A DNA stretch of 64,000 nucleotides from Deltaproteobacteria bacterium (GCA_013349295.1 DUZW01000011.1:1-64000); one strand, 5' to 3'. Positions 32,669 to 42,415 are shown, numbered from the stretch's first letter. Notes: generated by a model from the letters alone, not told the origin. Program-made: numbers and translations.

Positions 32669-35600
32669 ATGAGCTGCTTCAGACGTGTTGCATGTAGCCC
32701 TGCTACTCAACTGGCCATCGCCGGAATTTTCGCCATTTGCGTTGCTCTCATGCCCTGCGCAGAAGCGAAAGCTGCAGCTGCGGCAGCCGAAATCGTCATG
32801 CTGATCGGCAAGGGTGACAGTCGGGAGAGTTCGGGTGCCGATTGGAAGCCGGCTGCGGTGAAACAAACGATCCAGGGCGGTTGGTTTGTCAGAACGCAGG
32901 CTAACAGCCAGATGGCCATTCTCATGACGAACAGGACACAGATCCGCTTGAACCAGAACAGTCAACTGCAGATCAAGCCGGCCGTTGAGTCCGCGCAAGG
33001 GGCTGAGGCAGTGCGTCTTAATTCCGGCAGGGCCTGGAGCCAAGCGCGTCCGAAGACGGCGCCTGAAGATCCTGCCAAATTTTCCAAATTGAAAATGGAG
33101 ACTCCATCCGCAACCATGTCCATTCGCGGTACGGACTGGGAGGTGGAAGTCTCCCCTGATGGCCGCACGCAATTGGTTGTGCTTTCCGGTCTCGTTTTCA
33201 TGGAAAACGAACAAGGCAGTGTTGAGGTCGGAAACGGTGAGGCCGCGGTCGCCGAGCAAGGCAAGGCTCCCGTCAAGCTCATCTTGCTCAACCCCGCAAA
33301 CCGCGTGCAGTGGGTCTCTTCCTGGAAGCCACAGCCCTCGCGCTGGGTCGGCAAGGATGATCGACGCTACACCACGGTGGTGCACACCATTGAAACCGGT
33401 GATTATGCGGCGGCTCTGCAGACATTGAAACCCATGGCCGGCCAGGATGCCGTTGCCGCAGTTCTCGCGGCGGATTTGCTGATTTTTCAGGGTGAAAACG
33501 ATGCGGCGGTAGCGCTGTTGCAAGCACACGTTGCCGATGGCAAGGCCGACCCGCAGGCGGCGGCCTTGCTCGCACGGGCCTGGGCGCGAACCGACCGTTT
33601 TCCCGAGGCGGAAAAGCTCCTTGACGCGACCATTGCCAATAACCCCGATCAGGTCGAGCTGCTGCTCGCCCGCGGCGAACTGGCGATACTCCAAGGCAAT
33701 GCCGAACAGGCGAGGCAGGCGTATAACGAAGTGTTGAGGATCGAGGCGAATCGTGCCGAGGCGTGGTACGGCCTGGGCCTTATCGAAAGTGAACGGGAAA
33801 ATGTCCGCGAGGCAAAAGAGTTTCTCAACAGCGCTCTCGCCGACAACCCGAAATTATCCAAAGCCTCGGCCGAACTCGCCTCGGTCGAGACCTTTGCCGG
33901 GGAGATCGATACCGCCGAAAAGTTGCTTGACGAGCTGCTGGCCCGGGAGCCCGATAACTATGTCGCCTTGACTGCACGGGGCATAAACCGACTCAAGGCC
34001 AAACGCACCAATGAGGCGCTCGACGATTTCCTGCGGGTGGGGTTGATAGAGCCGCGCTATGCCCGCGCCTGGTTATTTTCCGGTATCGCCTTTTACCAGC
34101 TCGGCGAGAGCGACCGTGCCCTGCAGGCATTCAAGCGGGCCGCCGCCCTCGATGTGCATGACCCCCTCCCGCATCTGTTGCAGAGCGTGGTGGAGGCGGA
34201 TGCCCTTGATTACGGCGCATCCGTCAAATCGGCGGGCGAGGCGCAGGAACGCATGCCGTACCTCAAATCGCTCAATCAGGTAGCCAACAACCAGAAGGGC
34301 AACGCAAATCTCGGCAGTTCCCTGGCCGGTTTCGGCATGGAAGAATGGGCGACATACTATGCGGACGAAGCGTATTCGCCGTATTGGGCCGGCAGCCACC
34401 TGTTTCGCGCCGACCGCTATACCGGAAAATTCAACAAGAATTCCGAGCTGCTCCAGGGATTTCTGTCGGACCCCACCGTATTCGGCGCCTCGAACCGGAA
34501 TTCATCCCTCGTCAATGTGCCGGGCCATTACGGCCGTATCGATGCGATGCTGGAGCGCACCAACTGGCAGCAAGCCGCGCTGATCGGTACAGTCAACGGC
34601 CAGACTGTTACACCCAACCCCTTTGCCTATTTCGTGAGCGGCGATCTTTCCACCGGGGATGCCCGCGATGACGGCAGTTCCGCGCACGGCGGAAATCTCA
34701 CCCTCGGACTCGGCATGAAGCCCCGCTATGATTTGGGTTTGTTTGGCTTTGCCACCGATACGGACATCACCACGGATCTGGAAACCGCGACTTTGCCCGA
34801 TGATTCCTTCAAGCAGAGGGAGAAACGCGGCGATATCGGCATCAATTACAAGAGGGCGCCGGAGAATCAGTTCTGGTTCAAGGTCGGCGACGGCAGGCAG
34901 CGGAATTCCGTGTCAGGATCCTATGTTTCGCAATCGGTTGCCGATTCGTTTAATAATGCCCTGGCCACCACGATTTTTACCCCAGCCGGCATCCTCGACG
35001 GGTTTGAGTCGGAAATCACCCAGGATGACATCCAGTTTCGCCACGCCTTTACCTCGGGATTGGCCCAGTGGGCGTGGGGAGCGGAGAAATCGCATCAAAC
35101 CAGGACCGGGCATCTTGTCACCACCTTTGCCCCGGCTCGTTTGAACATCGATGAACTCTATTCGGTAAAGGCTACGGATGCCTATGTCTCCGGACGCTAT
35201 CAGCTGCCGGGAAAATTTTCGGCCCAATTGGATCTTTTCTCGCAGCATGTGCGCACCGAGCGTAACGACTTGCAAACGCTTGATCTCCTTGCACCGCCGG
35301 CGGAGTTTGTCCTCGTATCCGATGCGCAGGAGCGGAATTACCACGAGGTCAATCCGCGCCTCGGCCTGAAATGGCAGCTCGGGGCAATGCAAAGCGTGCG
35401 TCTGGTCGGGCAGAAGTGGCGTCGTTCCGCTTCGGCCGGGACGTTGAGCGAGGTGGGCACCTTAGGCATTCAGGTGAATGACAAGCTGCCCACGGCCGGC
35501 GGCCTCTATGAGCGGGTGAGGCTCCAGTACGATGCGGAGGTAGAGAAGACCGCATTCTTCCAGGCATATCTCGATCACGAGCACATCGAGAACGGTCTCG

Positions 35601-36118
35601 GCGGGCAGCGCACCGCCATCACCGGGTTCGAGGTCACGCAACTGGAAAGTTTGCGCAATCGGCCCGAGGTCTTTTCGCCCAAGTCGGATCTTGAAAACAC
35701 GCCCGTTTTTATCGAGGGAACGGTTTCCACGGTCGGCCTGAGCGCCAACTTTCTTGTAAGCAAGCATCAGACACTTTCGGCAAGCTACCTTTTGCGTGAC
35801 AGCCGGCAAACCGGGGTGGATTCCGACCTTTTGATTCCCTATGTGCCGCATGATTATGTGCAGCTCGGCAGTCAATGGTCGTTGCCTGACCGCTGGCTGC
35901 TCGGGGTGAGTGCGGTGTATCGTAGTATGCGCTATCGCGACGACGCCAATCTTGATCCCATCGAGGCGGGTTGGTCTTTTGGTCTTACGGCCTATTGGGA
36001 GACAACGGATAAAAAATCGAGCATTCAGGCCATTGTCGATAATCTGTTGCTGGATTCGAACACGGCTGATACCCAAACGGATCCGCACATTGCCTTGCGG
36101 TATTCCTATCGATTCTGA
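32669..36118 (+). CDS. FecR-TPR outer-membrane beta-barrel protein
   Basis: An 1149-residue exported protein. It has a Sec-type signal (about 1-35, ending AEAKA), a FecR-like domain (about 45-190, with LNQNSQLQIKPA and TPSATMSIRGTDWEVEVSPDG), then a long TPR array (about 235-560, with AWYGLGLIESERENV and similar). The C-terminal ~550 residues show alternating beta-strand patterns and end in RYSYRF, with a terminal aromatic residue as in outer-membrane barrels. A fusion of these three in one chain is unusual. ATG 32669 follows GGGGGAT; an earlier ATG at 32627 adds 14 residues. The flanking genes are RTX proteins, so it may be their secretion or anchoring partner (inference). Confidence 0.85.
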   Translation: MSCFRRVACSPATQLAIAGIFAICVALMPCAEAKAAAAAAEIVMLIGKGDSRESSGADWKPAAVKQTIQGGWFVRTQANSQMAILMTNRTQIRLNQNSQLQIKPAVESAQGAEAVRLNSGRAWSQARPKTAPEDPAKFSKLKMETPSATMSIRGTDWEVEVSPDGRTQLVVLSGLVFMENEQGSVEVGNGEAAVAEQGKAPVKLILLNPANRVQWVSSWKPQPSRWVGKDDRRYTTVVHTIETGDYAAALQTLKPMAGQDAVAAVLAADLLIFQGENDAAVALLQAHVADGKADPQAAALLARAWARTDRFPEAEKLLDATIANNPDQVELLLARGELAILQGNAEQARQAYNEVLRIEANRAEAWYGLGLIESERENVREAKEFLNSALADNPKLSKASAELASVETFAGEIDTAEKLLDELLAREPDNYVALTARGINRLKAKRTNEALDDFLRVGLIEPRYARAWLFSGIAFYQLGESDRALQAFKRAAALDVHDPLPHLLQSVVEADALDYGASVKSAGEAQERMPYLKSLNQVANNQKGNANLGSSLAGFGMEEWATYYADEAYSPYWAGSHLFRADRYTGKFNKNSELLQGFLSDPTVFGASNRNSSLVNVPGHYGRIDAMLERTNWQQAALIGTVNGQTVTPNPFAYFVSGDLSTGDARDDGSSAHGGNLTLGLGMKPRYDLGLFGFATDTDITTDLETATLPDDSFKQREKRGDIGINYKRAPENQFWFKVGDGRQRNSVSGSYVSQSVADSFNNALATTIFTPAGILDGFESEITQDDIQFRHAFTSGLAQWAWGAEKSHQTRTGHLVTTFAPARLNIDELYSVKATDAYVSGRYQLPGKFSAQLDLFSQHVRTERNDLQTLDLLAPPAEFVLVSDAQERNYHEVNPRLGLKWQLGAMQSVRLVGQKWRRSASAGTLSEVGTLGIQVNDKLPTAGGLYERVRLQYDAEVEKTAFFQAYLDHEHIENGLGGQRTAITGFEVTQLESLRNRPEVFSPKSDLENTPVFIEGTVSTVGLSANFLVSKHQTLSASYLLRDSRQTGVDSDLLIPYVPHDYVQLGSQWSLPDRWLLGVSAVYRSMRYRDDANLDPIEAGWSFGLTAYWETTDKKSSIQAIVDNLLLDSNTADTQTDPHIALRYSYRF

Positions 36119-36219
36119 TGCAAGGGAAAAAACGGAATTGCCGATCCGGGAGTTGAAAAATTACAAAGACGGCCCCTCTTTGCAATCACGATAACTAATG
36201 AAATACGGAGGTTCGAAAA

Positions 36220-38283
36220 ATGGCAACTTTAATCAATGGACTTGGCGGTGTTGCCGGGTACGGAGAAAACGTACTGGAGAGAAACGACGACAGCTACGTC
36301 ACTAATGTTTCTCTCGCCTCTGCCTTCGGTGCGGGCGGACTCAACTTTTTCGGCACCAACTACACCGAAATAGCAATCAATAATAACGGCAACATCACCT
36401 TTGGCTCTGGAGGGCTGAGCACCTATACCCCGTTTGGTTTACAAAACTCCGATTATCCCATCATCGCCCCGTTTTTTGCCGATGTGGACACACGAGGAGC
36501 AGTAACCGCGCAAGGCACGAATCTCGTGTACTACGACTTCGATACCTCCGGGTACGGGACCCTCACCGTGACCTGGGATTATGTGGGATATTATTATCAA
36601 GCCGTCGATAAGCTGAATGCCTTCCAGCTTCAGTTGGTGGGCACCGGCGCGGGCAACTTTGATATAATTTTCCGCTACGAGGCGATCAACTGGACCACGG
36701 GCGATGCCAGCGACGGGTCGGCCGGGCTTGGCGGCACGGTCGCCCGGGCAGGGTACTCGTCCGGGTACAACGGTATTGCCTGGTACGAGATGCCGCAATC
36801 GGGCATTCAGAATCAGATGCTTGCCCTGGAAACAACACTGGGGAACACCGGGATGGCCGGGTACTACTATTTCAGTACCATCAGCGGCACGCCCGGCGAT
36901 GATGTTTTGAGCGGCGGCGCCACCGACAGCGACATTCTGGCAGGCGGCGCGGGAAATGACACTTTGTACGGCTACGGCGGAGATGACACCCTGGACGGAG
37001 GTCCGGGCGCCGATCATCTTTTCGGCGGCATTGGCAATGACCGATATATCGTGGATGATATTGGGGATCTGCTGACCGAGGAGGCGGATGAAGGCATCGA
37101 CACGGTGCAGGCCTCGATCAGCTTTGCCCTGGGCGATTACTTTGAAAATCTGGTGCTCACCGGCACGGCATCAATCAACGGCACCGGCAATGCACTGGAC
37201 AACATCCTGACCGGTAATTCGGGGGATAACACCCTGGACGGTTTGACCGGTTCGGATACGGTCTCTTATGAAAGTTATAATTACGGGCTCACCATCAACC
37301 TGTCGTTGACCACCGCGCAATCGCTCGACGGTCAGGACACCTTGCTCAACATTGAGAATTGCATCGGCACATTCCAAAACGACACCCTGCTCGGCAGCAG
37401 CGCCGCAAACATCCTCAACGGCAATCTGGGTGCGGACACCATGTCGGGAGGATTGGGCGACGACATCTACTATGTGGACAACGAAGGTGACAGCGTCATC
37501 GAAACCGAGAGCGGATCGAGCAGTGCCCTCGGTTTAACACGGCTTGGCTTGAGCCTTGACAGCAACATCGACAAGGTCATCGCCAGCATCAGCTACACCC
37601 TGGGCAGCGCCCTCGAAAACCTCGACCTTGCCGCGGGAAGCGGGAATCTCACCGGCACAGGCAACGCACTGGCCAACGTCCTGACCGGCAATGAAGGCAA
37701 CAATACGCTTACCGGCGGCGCGGGCAACGACACCCTGGACGGCGGCGCGGGCATCGATATCGCCGCCTACAGCGGAAACCGGAGCAGCTTCAGTTTGGCC
37801 CGATCCGGCGCAAACCTTACGGTCACCGATTCGACCGGAGCCGAAGGCGTGGACACAACAACCAATATCGAGCGCCTTGACTTTAACGACAGCAGGCTGG
37901 CCGTGGACGTTATCGACGGCAATGCGGGCACCACCGCCAAGATTCTGGGCGCCGTGTTCGGCAAAGATTCCGTCTCGAATACGGCCTACGTGGGCATCGG
38001 CTTGACGTATCTCGACGGCGGCATGAGCTATCAGGATCTCATGCTGCTGGCCTTGAACGCAAAACTCGGCACTGGTTTTTCCAATACCGATCTAGTCAAT
38101 CTGCTGTACTATAATCTTGTCGACGTCCTGCCGTCCGCCGTTGACCTCGGCTACTGGACAGGAACGCTCACTTCGGGGCAGTTTACTCAAACTTCTTTGG
38201 CGGTAATGGCCGCAGACCATAGCTTGAACACCGAAAATATCAATTTGACCGGATTGACCCAGACTGGGATCGTGTATACGTGA
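36220..38283 (+). CDS. Nidogen-like domain RTX protein
   Basis: A 687-residue protein. The N-terminal ~220 residues resemble a nidogen-like (NIDO) domain: AINNNGNITFGSG, APFFADVDTRG, and a YGTLTVTWDYVGYY and NAFQLQLVG pattern. RTX calcium-binding repeats (GGAGNDTLYGYGGDDTLDGG) follow, and then the shared C-terminal module, near-identical to the gene at 30446. AATACGGAGGTTCG upstream gives a good ribosome site. It is likely secreted and adhesive. A hairpin between this gene and the convergent cyclase gene ends transcription. Confidence 0.86.
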   Translation: MATLINGLGGVAGYGENVLERNDDSYVTNVSLASAFGAGGLNFFGTNYTEIAINNNGNITFGSGGLSTYTPFGLQNSDYPIIAPFFADVDTRGAVTAQGTNLVYYDFDTSGYGTLTVTWDYVGYYYQAVDKLNAFQLQLVGTGAGNFDIIFRYEAINWTTGDASDGSAGLGGTVARAGYSSGYNGIAWYEMPQSGIQNQMLALETTLGNTGMAGYYYFSTISGTPGDDVLSGGATDSDILAGGAGNDTLYGYGGDDTLDGGPGADHLFGGIGNDRYIVDDIGDLLTEEADEGIDTVQASISFALGDYFENLVLTGTASINGTGNALDNILTGNSGDNTLDGLTGSDTVSYESYNYGLTINLSLTTAQSLDGQDTLLNIENCIGTFQNDTLLGSSAANILNGNLGADTMSGGLGDDIYYVDNEGDSVIETESGSSSALGLTRLGLSLDSNIDKVIASISYTLGSALENLDLAAGSGNLTGTGNALANVLTGNEGNNTLTGGAGNDTLDGGAGIDIAAYSGNRSSFSLARSGANLTVTDSTGAEGVDTTTNIERLDFNDSRLAVDVIDGNAGTTAKILGAVFGKDSVSNTAYVGIGLTYLDGGMSYQDLMLLALNAKLGTGFSNTDLVNLLYYNLVDVLPSAVDLGYWTGTLTSGQFTQTSLAVMAADHSLNTENINLTGLTQTGIVYT

Positions 38284-38290
38284 CGACCCC
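37409..38290 (+). repeat. Near-identical duplicated segment, copy 2
   Basis: The second copy of the segment at 31677; see that entry for the comparison. The identity continues a few bases past the stop, then a short indel and a further short match, so the duplicated unit included the gene end. Confidence 0.9.
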
Positions 38291-38298
38291 CTCCAGGA

Positions 38299-38331
38299 GT
38301 TGCGGCGGAGGCATATCGTTTCCGCCGCAAC
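38299..38331. terminator. Bidirectional hairpin between convergent genes
   Basis: GTTGCGGCGGA and TCCGCCGCAAC form a perfect 11-bp stem with an 11-base loop, centred between the RTX stop (38283) and the cyclase stop (38333). It probably terminates or insulates both transcripts, although T-tracts are short. Confidence 0.65.
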
Positions 38332-38332
38332 G

Positions 38333-40324
38333 CTACAGCTTCTCCAGAGCGACTGAACCATCCCAATCCGGGGGCGGAGGCGATGACTCGCAGGCGCTGA
38401 TTTTTTTCTCGAACACTTCAATGAGGCTGTCATCGGGAGTCATATTGCGAATTTCCTGCCAGCCTGCGCGGGCGCTCCCCCAATCTTTCGCAAGATAGGC
38501 CGCCCAGGCGCGCTCTGTTGCCTCGGCAAGCGGTGCATCGTCGCATGGGGTGAACACATCCACCGGCACGTTTTTACCCTTGACCCGGACACGATCGATC
38601 TGCCGCAACGGGATGCGTTCCACCACGGCCGCCGCCGTGCTATGAGCCAACATAATCTTGGTGCCGTATGCCTTGTTTGCCCCTTCCAGGCGTGAGGCGA
38701 GATTCACCGTGTCGCCGATTGCCGTATAGTCGAAGCGCAGATCCGAACCCATGTTACCGACGATGGCCGGGCCGGAGTTGATGCCGATGCGCAGCTTCAG
38801 CACATCCACCCCGAGGGTACGGAACTGCGGCTGCAGATCGCGCATCGCTTCCTGCATGGCGATTGCCGATTGGACGGCGTGCAGCGCGTGTTCGGGATCA
38901 TCCAGCGGCGCCCCCCAGAATGCCATGATCGCGTCACCGATGAATTTATCCACCGTGCCTTCGTGCGCCATGATGATTCGGGTCATGGCGTTGAGATAGA
39001 GATTGATGACCGTGGCGACAGCATCGGCGGAAAGTTTCTCGGACAGGGTCGTGAAGCCCGCCAAATCAGAGAACAGGACGCTGATCTCTCGACGGTGGCC
39101 GCCGAGTTTCAGATGTTCCGGGTGGGCGATCATTTCCTCCACAACATCGGTGGAGACATATTTGGAAAAGGCCGAGCGGATTTCCATGGCCCGCCTTCGT
39201 TCGGTGAAATAGGAACCGGCGCTGGTGCTGAAAAAGGCGATTGCCAGAGCCAGCAAAGGCGTTGCCGTGGCCAGCAACAGGTTGAGCGAGACAAACAACC
39301 ATGCCGATACGCCAAGGGTCGCCCCGCCGATCACTACGACCACCAGGGTGCTTCGCAGCGGGGACCAAAAAAACAGCAGGGGCATGGCGAGGAACAATAC
39401 GCAGGAGATGGCCAGAATGTTCAGCCCCTGCGAGGCCGGGAGAATGGTCTGGCCCATCAGAGCGTTTTCGATCTGGGTGGCATGGATCTCCACGCCGGGA
39501 GTCAGAAGCCCGGTGGTCATCAGAAACGGGGTGGCAAAGGTGTCGGCTTGGGCCGCGCCCAGTTCCGGACTGGCACGCACATCCCGCCCCACAATGACAA
39601 TCTGGTCGAGAAAGAAATCAGGCGGGATGGAGGGATCGCCATTGAGCACCTGATAATAGGAAACGTAAGGAAAGGTGTGCGTGGGCCCGAGGTGTCGCAT
39701 CATCGCACCCGAAGGCACATAGGGCTCCTCGACGGAACCTGGACGGCTCCGGATAAGGGTGCGGATCGCCTCGCGCCAAAAGGCATCATCCGCCTCGGCC
39801 ATGCGCCGAGCGATGGTGTCCCCGTCCAGGCTCATTGTCGCCAAGCCGGTGGTTGCTCCGGCCAGGGTAAAGGTCGCGACAGGATCCATCCGCAGCCATT
39901 GCCGCGAGACATCGGTCTCGTGATAGACATTGTCGGCCGCGAGCATCACATTGCCGGCGGCGGCAATCGATCGGGCGAAGGCTTCGTCTTCCTCCGGCGA
40001 CCCTGGTTCGGGAAACAGCACATCGAAGGCGATTACCGCCGCTCCGGATTGCGCCAACCTGTCCACCAACTGCGCATGCATCGTGCGCGGCCAGGGCCAG
40101 CGCACCCCCAGTTGGGTGAAGGATGCTTCGTCAATACCGATTATCGTGATCGGCAGCGAGGATTTTTTGGGTGCAGTGAAAACCGAGAGAACATCGAAAA
40201 TTTTGAGTTCCATCGGCTGCCAGATCGGAGTGAACAACGCACCGACACTCAGTATCCATCCGGAGAGAACCGAAAAGAGCATGAGTTTCAAGGCCGGCAT
40301 ACGGTTTTGCAGGTTAAAGGGCAT
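38333..40324 (-). CDS. CHASE2-domain class III adenylate cyclase
   Basis: A 663-residue membrane cyclase. An N-terminal helix is followed by a periplasmic CHASE2 sensor (PITIIGIDEASFTQLGVRWP) and three further helices (about residues 315-395), then a class III nucleotidyl-cyclase domain. That domain has the metal Asp residues in FSDLAGFTTLS and DKFIGDAIMAFWGAP, and NLASRLEG. The Lys in DKFIGD and the Asp in FDYTAIGD correspond to the adenine-selecting pair, so cAMP is the likely product. The start at 40324 is a best guess: AGGA lies about 10 bases upstream; a GTG 14 codons earlier is possible. CHASE2 cyclases beside FecR genes are a recurring arrangement I know from other bacteria. Confidence 0.9.
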   Translation of the reverse strand: MPFNLQNRMPALKLMLFSVLSGWILSVGALFTPIWQPMELKIFDVLSVFTAPKKSSLPITIIGIDEASFTQLGVRWPWPRTMHAQLVDRLAQSGAAVIAFDVLFPEPGSPEEDEAFARSIAAAGNVMLAADNVYHETDVSRQWLRMDPVATFTLAGATTGLATMSLDGDTIARRMAEADDAFWREAIRTLIRSRPGSVEEPYVPSGAMMRHLGPTHTFPYVSYYQVLNGDPSIPPDFFLDQIVIVGRDVRASPELGAAQADTFATPFLMTTGLLTPGVEIHATQIENALMGQTILPASQGLNILAISCVLFLAMPLLFFWSPLRSTLVVVVIGGATLGVSAWLFVSLNLLLATATPLLALAIAFFSTSAGSYFTERRRAMEIRSAFSKYVSTDVVEEMIAHPEHLKLGGHRREISVLFSDLAGFTTLSEKLSADAVATVINLYLNAMTRIIMAHEGTVDKFIGDAIMAFWGAPLDDPEHALHAVQSAIAMQEAMRDLQPQFRTLGVDVLKLRIGINSGPAIVGNMGSDLRFDYTAIGDTVNLASRLEGANKAYGTKIMLAHSTAAAVVERIPLRQIDRVRVKGKNVPVDVFTPCDDAPLAEATERAWAAYLAKDWGSARAGWQEIRNMTPDDSLIEVFEKKISACESSPPPPDWDGSVALEKL

Positions 40325-40583
40325 TACCCGAGTGTCCTGAATTGTGTATAAACGGAAGTAGTCCACCTGTATGTGACAATGGTACCAGATTTCGAGGTGA
40401 CGGAGAAAGCAGGTTTTTTTTGTGACTCGGCGGGCTCCCGGTTAGGGAGGAGGCGCAATGATTGTCGGGTTCGGCGGAGTGTATTTCAATAACCTCGCGG
40501 CACTGGTCGCGCCGGCGGCCTTCCGGACCGACAACCCGGCAGCATGGCCGCCTGAAATCCCGCATCAAAAATGGGAGGCACGG
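40325..40583. other. Intergenic, promoter region of the cyclase
   Basis: No gene is convincing. It separates the start of the cyclase gene from the stop of the NlpC/P60 gene, both on the minus strand, and should hold the cyclase promoter. Confidence 0.4.
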
Positions 40584-41384
40584 TCAACTATCCTTGCCCA
40601 GATAGGTCCGCGCCCCCACATAACACCCGTCGAAATAACCGTTGCGCAGCGAGCTCTGCCGAATGACGTCCCCTTTTTTGGACGCATGAATGAAGTTGTC
40701 GTTTCCGGTATAGATCCCCACATGGGACACCTCGGAATCCCCGTTGGTCGCGAAAAAAACCAGATCCCCCGGAGCAAGATCTTCACGCCGCACCGGGCTT
40801 CCCGCTTGGAACTGCGCCCGGGAATTACGCGGCAGATTGAGACCGTTCAGTTTGTAAATGGTCATGGCCAATCCGCTGCAATCAAAACCCGTCTCCGCCG
40901 ACTCCCCGCCCCATTCGTAGGGAATACCGAGAAAGCCCTCCGCAGTACTCACCAGCATTTTCCGCAAGGCCCCGCCCCGATAATGGCGATATCGGACTGC
41001 GGCGAATTCGCCCGGCGCTACCACATAAAAAGCATCAATCACCCCGGATTTTCGTAATTGCACAGCCCGGGCTTGTGCTTCTTTTCTCGAAGGATAATCC
41101 CCGAACCGGACCTTATACAAGCCGCCGGCATGTCGATAATAATAGGCATCAAGTCCCAAGGCATCAAGCTTCCGCATGAGACGAACCGCGTTGTCCAAAT
41201 CGGCAAAGGCTCCGACCTGGATGGTATGGCCCAGCATGGCCAGTTCTTTTTCCGAGGCTGGTCGAGGCAAGGAGGCACCTTCCTGCCGGAACCCGCCGCA
41301 GCCGGTAAGACTGGCCAAGGCAAACACAAGTACAATCCACCTGGCCGGAATAAAACCTTGAGCTAGCCTTCCCTGCCCTGCCAT
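40584..41384 (-). CDS. SPOR-NlpC/P60 lipoprotein peptidase
   Basis: A 267-residue lipoprotein with the lipobox LTGC (Cys29). A SPOR domain (about 48-125, TIQVGAFADLDNAVRLMRKL) should bind denuded peptidoglycan glycan strands. An NlpC/P60 Cys-peptidase domain follows, with catalytic Cys in GFDCSGLAMTIYK, His in VSHVGIYTGND and a further His in FIHASKKGD. It should cut murein stem peptides at septal or damaged wall. ATG 41384 begins 2 bases after the upstream WYL regulator stop, so the two are coupled. An in-frame GTG two codons earlier overlaps that stop and is an alternative start. Confidence 0.9.
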   Translation of the reverse strand: MAGQGRLAQGFIPARWIVLVFALASLTGCGGFRQEGASLPRPASEKELAMLGHTIQVGAFADLDNAVRLMRKLDALGLDAYYYRHAGGLYKVRFGDYPSRKEAQARAVQLRKSGVIDAFYVVAPGEFAAVRYRHYRGGALRKMLVSTAEGFLGIPYEWGGESAETGFDCSGLAMTIYKLNGLNLPRNSRAQFQAGSPVRREDLAPGDLVFFATNGDSEVSHVGIYTGNDNFIHASKKGDVIRQSSLRNGYFDGCYVGARTYLGKDS

Positions 41385-41386
41385 GC

Positions 41387-42394
41387 TCACACGTTCACCC
41401 CCCTCTTGCCCTTGGAATAATCGGCCAGAGCGGCCGCAAGTTCCTTTTGCACCGACTCGATCAGCTCCCTTGGGGCAAGCACCTTCGCCCCACTCCCCCA
41501 AGAAAGTACCCAGCGCTTGACCTCGTAAAGATGCCGGGCCGGAAAACCAAGTACCACGCTCCCATCTTTTTTCCGAACCACGGTCTGCCGGGGATGCCAT
41601 TCCCGCTCAAGAACATACGGGGCATGCTCCCTGGAAAACCGGACCTTCACCAAGACCTCGTGCTCCCCGCTGAAAATACCGAACTGTGAACCACCATAGC
41701 GCGCATGGTCAAATCCCTCGGGCACGGAAAACCTTTCCGCAAGAAGCAGAGCCGCTTCGATCCTGGACATGGCGAAGGTTACGATCGCCTCGCGCCGATG
41801 GCAATGACCGATGAGGTACCACTCCCCCTGATAACGCACCAGATGATAAGGGTCAACCCGCCGCTCCGTGCATTCTCGCCCGCCTGGTTTGCGGTAGGAA
41901 ATGGCCAGCGTCCGGTTTTTACTCAAGCCTGCCGACACCGCTTCCCACACCTCCGGCTCCAGCCTGGTTTGCTGCTCGGGAATCACCGAGAGTTTATCCT
42001 CCACCCAGGCTGGATGAATGGAGACCTTATCGGGCAAAGACTCCTCTATTTTCCGGAACACCTTCTGGAGCTTGCGGTATACGGGGGTATCTTCATGCAG
42101 ACGCAAGGCTTTTTCCGCGATGCAGATGGCGAACAGATCGCTCTCATTCAGACTCAGCGCGGGCAGGGCGTAATTTTCCTCGGTGTAATAATAACCACGG
42201 TTCGCGGCATCGTAGGCGATGGGCGCATCCCGCTGAGCCCGCAGATAATCGATATCGCGCAGGATACTCTTGGCGCTCACCTCGTATTCGGCTGCCATGG
42301 AACGACAATTCGCCATGATCCCGCTCCGCATCCCCTCGCGGATCTTGCGGTCTATGAACAGCAGCCGTAAAAGCTGGGTTTTGTCTTTTGCCAT
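41387..42394 (-). CDS. WYL-domain transcriptional regulator
   Basis: A 335-residue regulator with an N-terminal winged helix-turn-helix (about 5-65, ILRDIDYLRAQRDAPIAYD) and a central WYL domain (about 150-220, with LAISYRKPGGRECTERRVDP and YLIGHCHRREAIVTFAMSRI) plus a C-terminal WCX-like part. WYL proteins sense ligands or nucleic acid and often control DNA repair or antiphage systems. A 10-bp inverted repeat at 42416-42440 lies just upstream of its start, so it is probably autoregulated. The ribosome site is weak. Its stop nearly abuts the NlpC gene. Confidence 0.9.
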   Translation of the reverse strand: MAKDKTQLLRLLFIDRKIREGMRSGIMANCRSMAAEYEVSAKSILRDIDYLRAQRDAPIAYDAANRGYYYTEENYALPALSLNESDLFAICIAEKALRLHEDTPVYRKLQKVFRKIEESLPDKVSIHPAWVEDKLSVIPEQQTRLEPEVWEAVSAGLSKNRTLAISYRKPGGRECTERRVDPYHLVRYQGEWYLIGHCHRREAIVTFAMSRIEAALLLAERFSVPEGFDHARYGGSQFGIFSGEHEVLVKVRFSREHAPYVLEREWHPRQTVVRKKDGSVVLGFPARHLYEVKRWVLSWGSGAKVLAPRELIESVQKELAAALADYSKGKRGVNV

Positions 42395-42415
42395 ATTTTT
42401 TCAAAAAAAATTTAC

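Noticed and set aside
27216-38283. Tandem GGxGxDxxx-coding repeats as a possible CRISPR or satellite array
   Set aside because: They are protein-coding RTX nonapeptides in frame, without spacers or regular DNA repeat length.
38870-40351. Long plus-strand open frame (about 490 codons) opposite the CHASE2 cyclase
   Set aside because: It is antisense to a cyclase with all catalytic motifs, has no ribosome site and reads as low-complexity Gly/Gln/His-rich sequence typical of GC-rich shadow frames.
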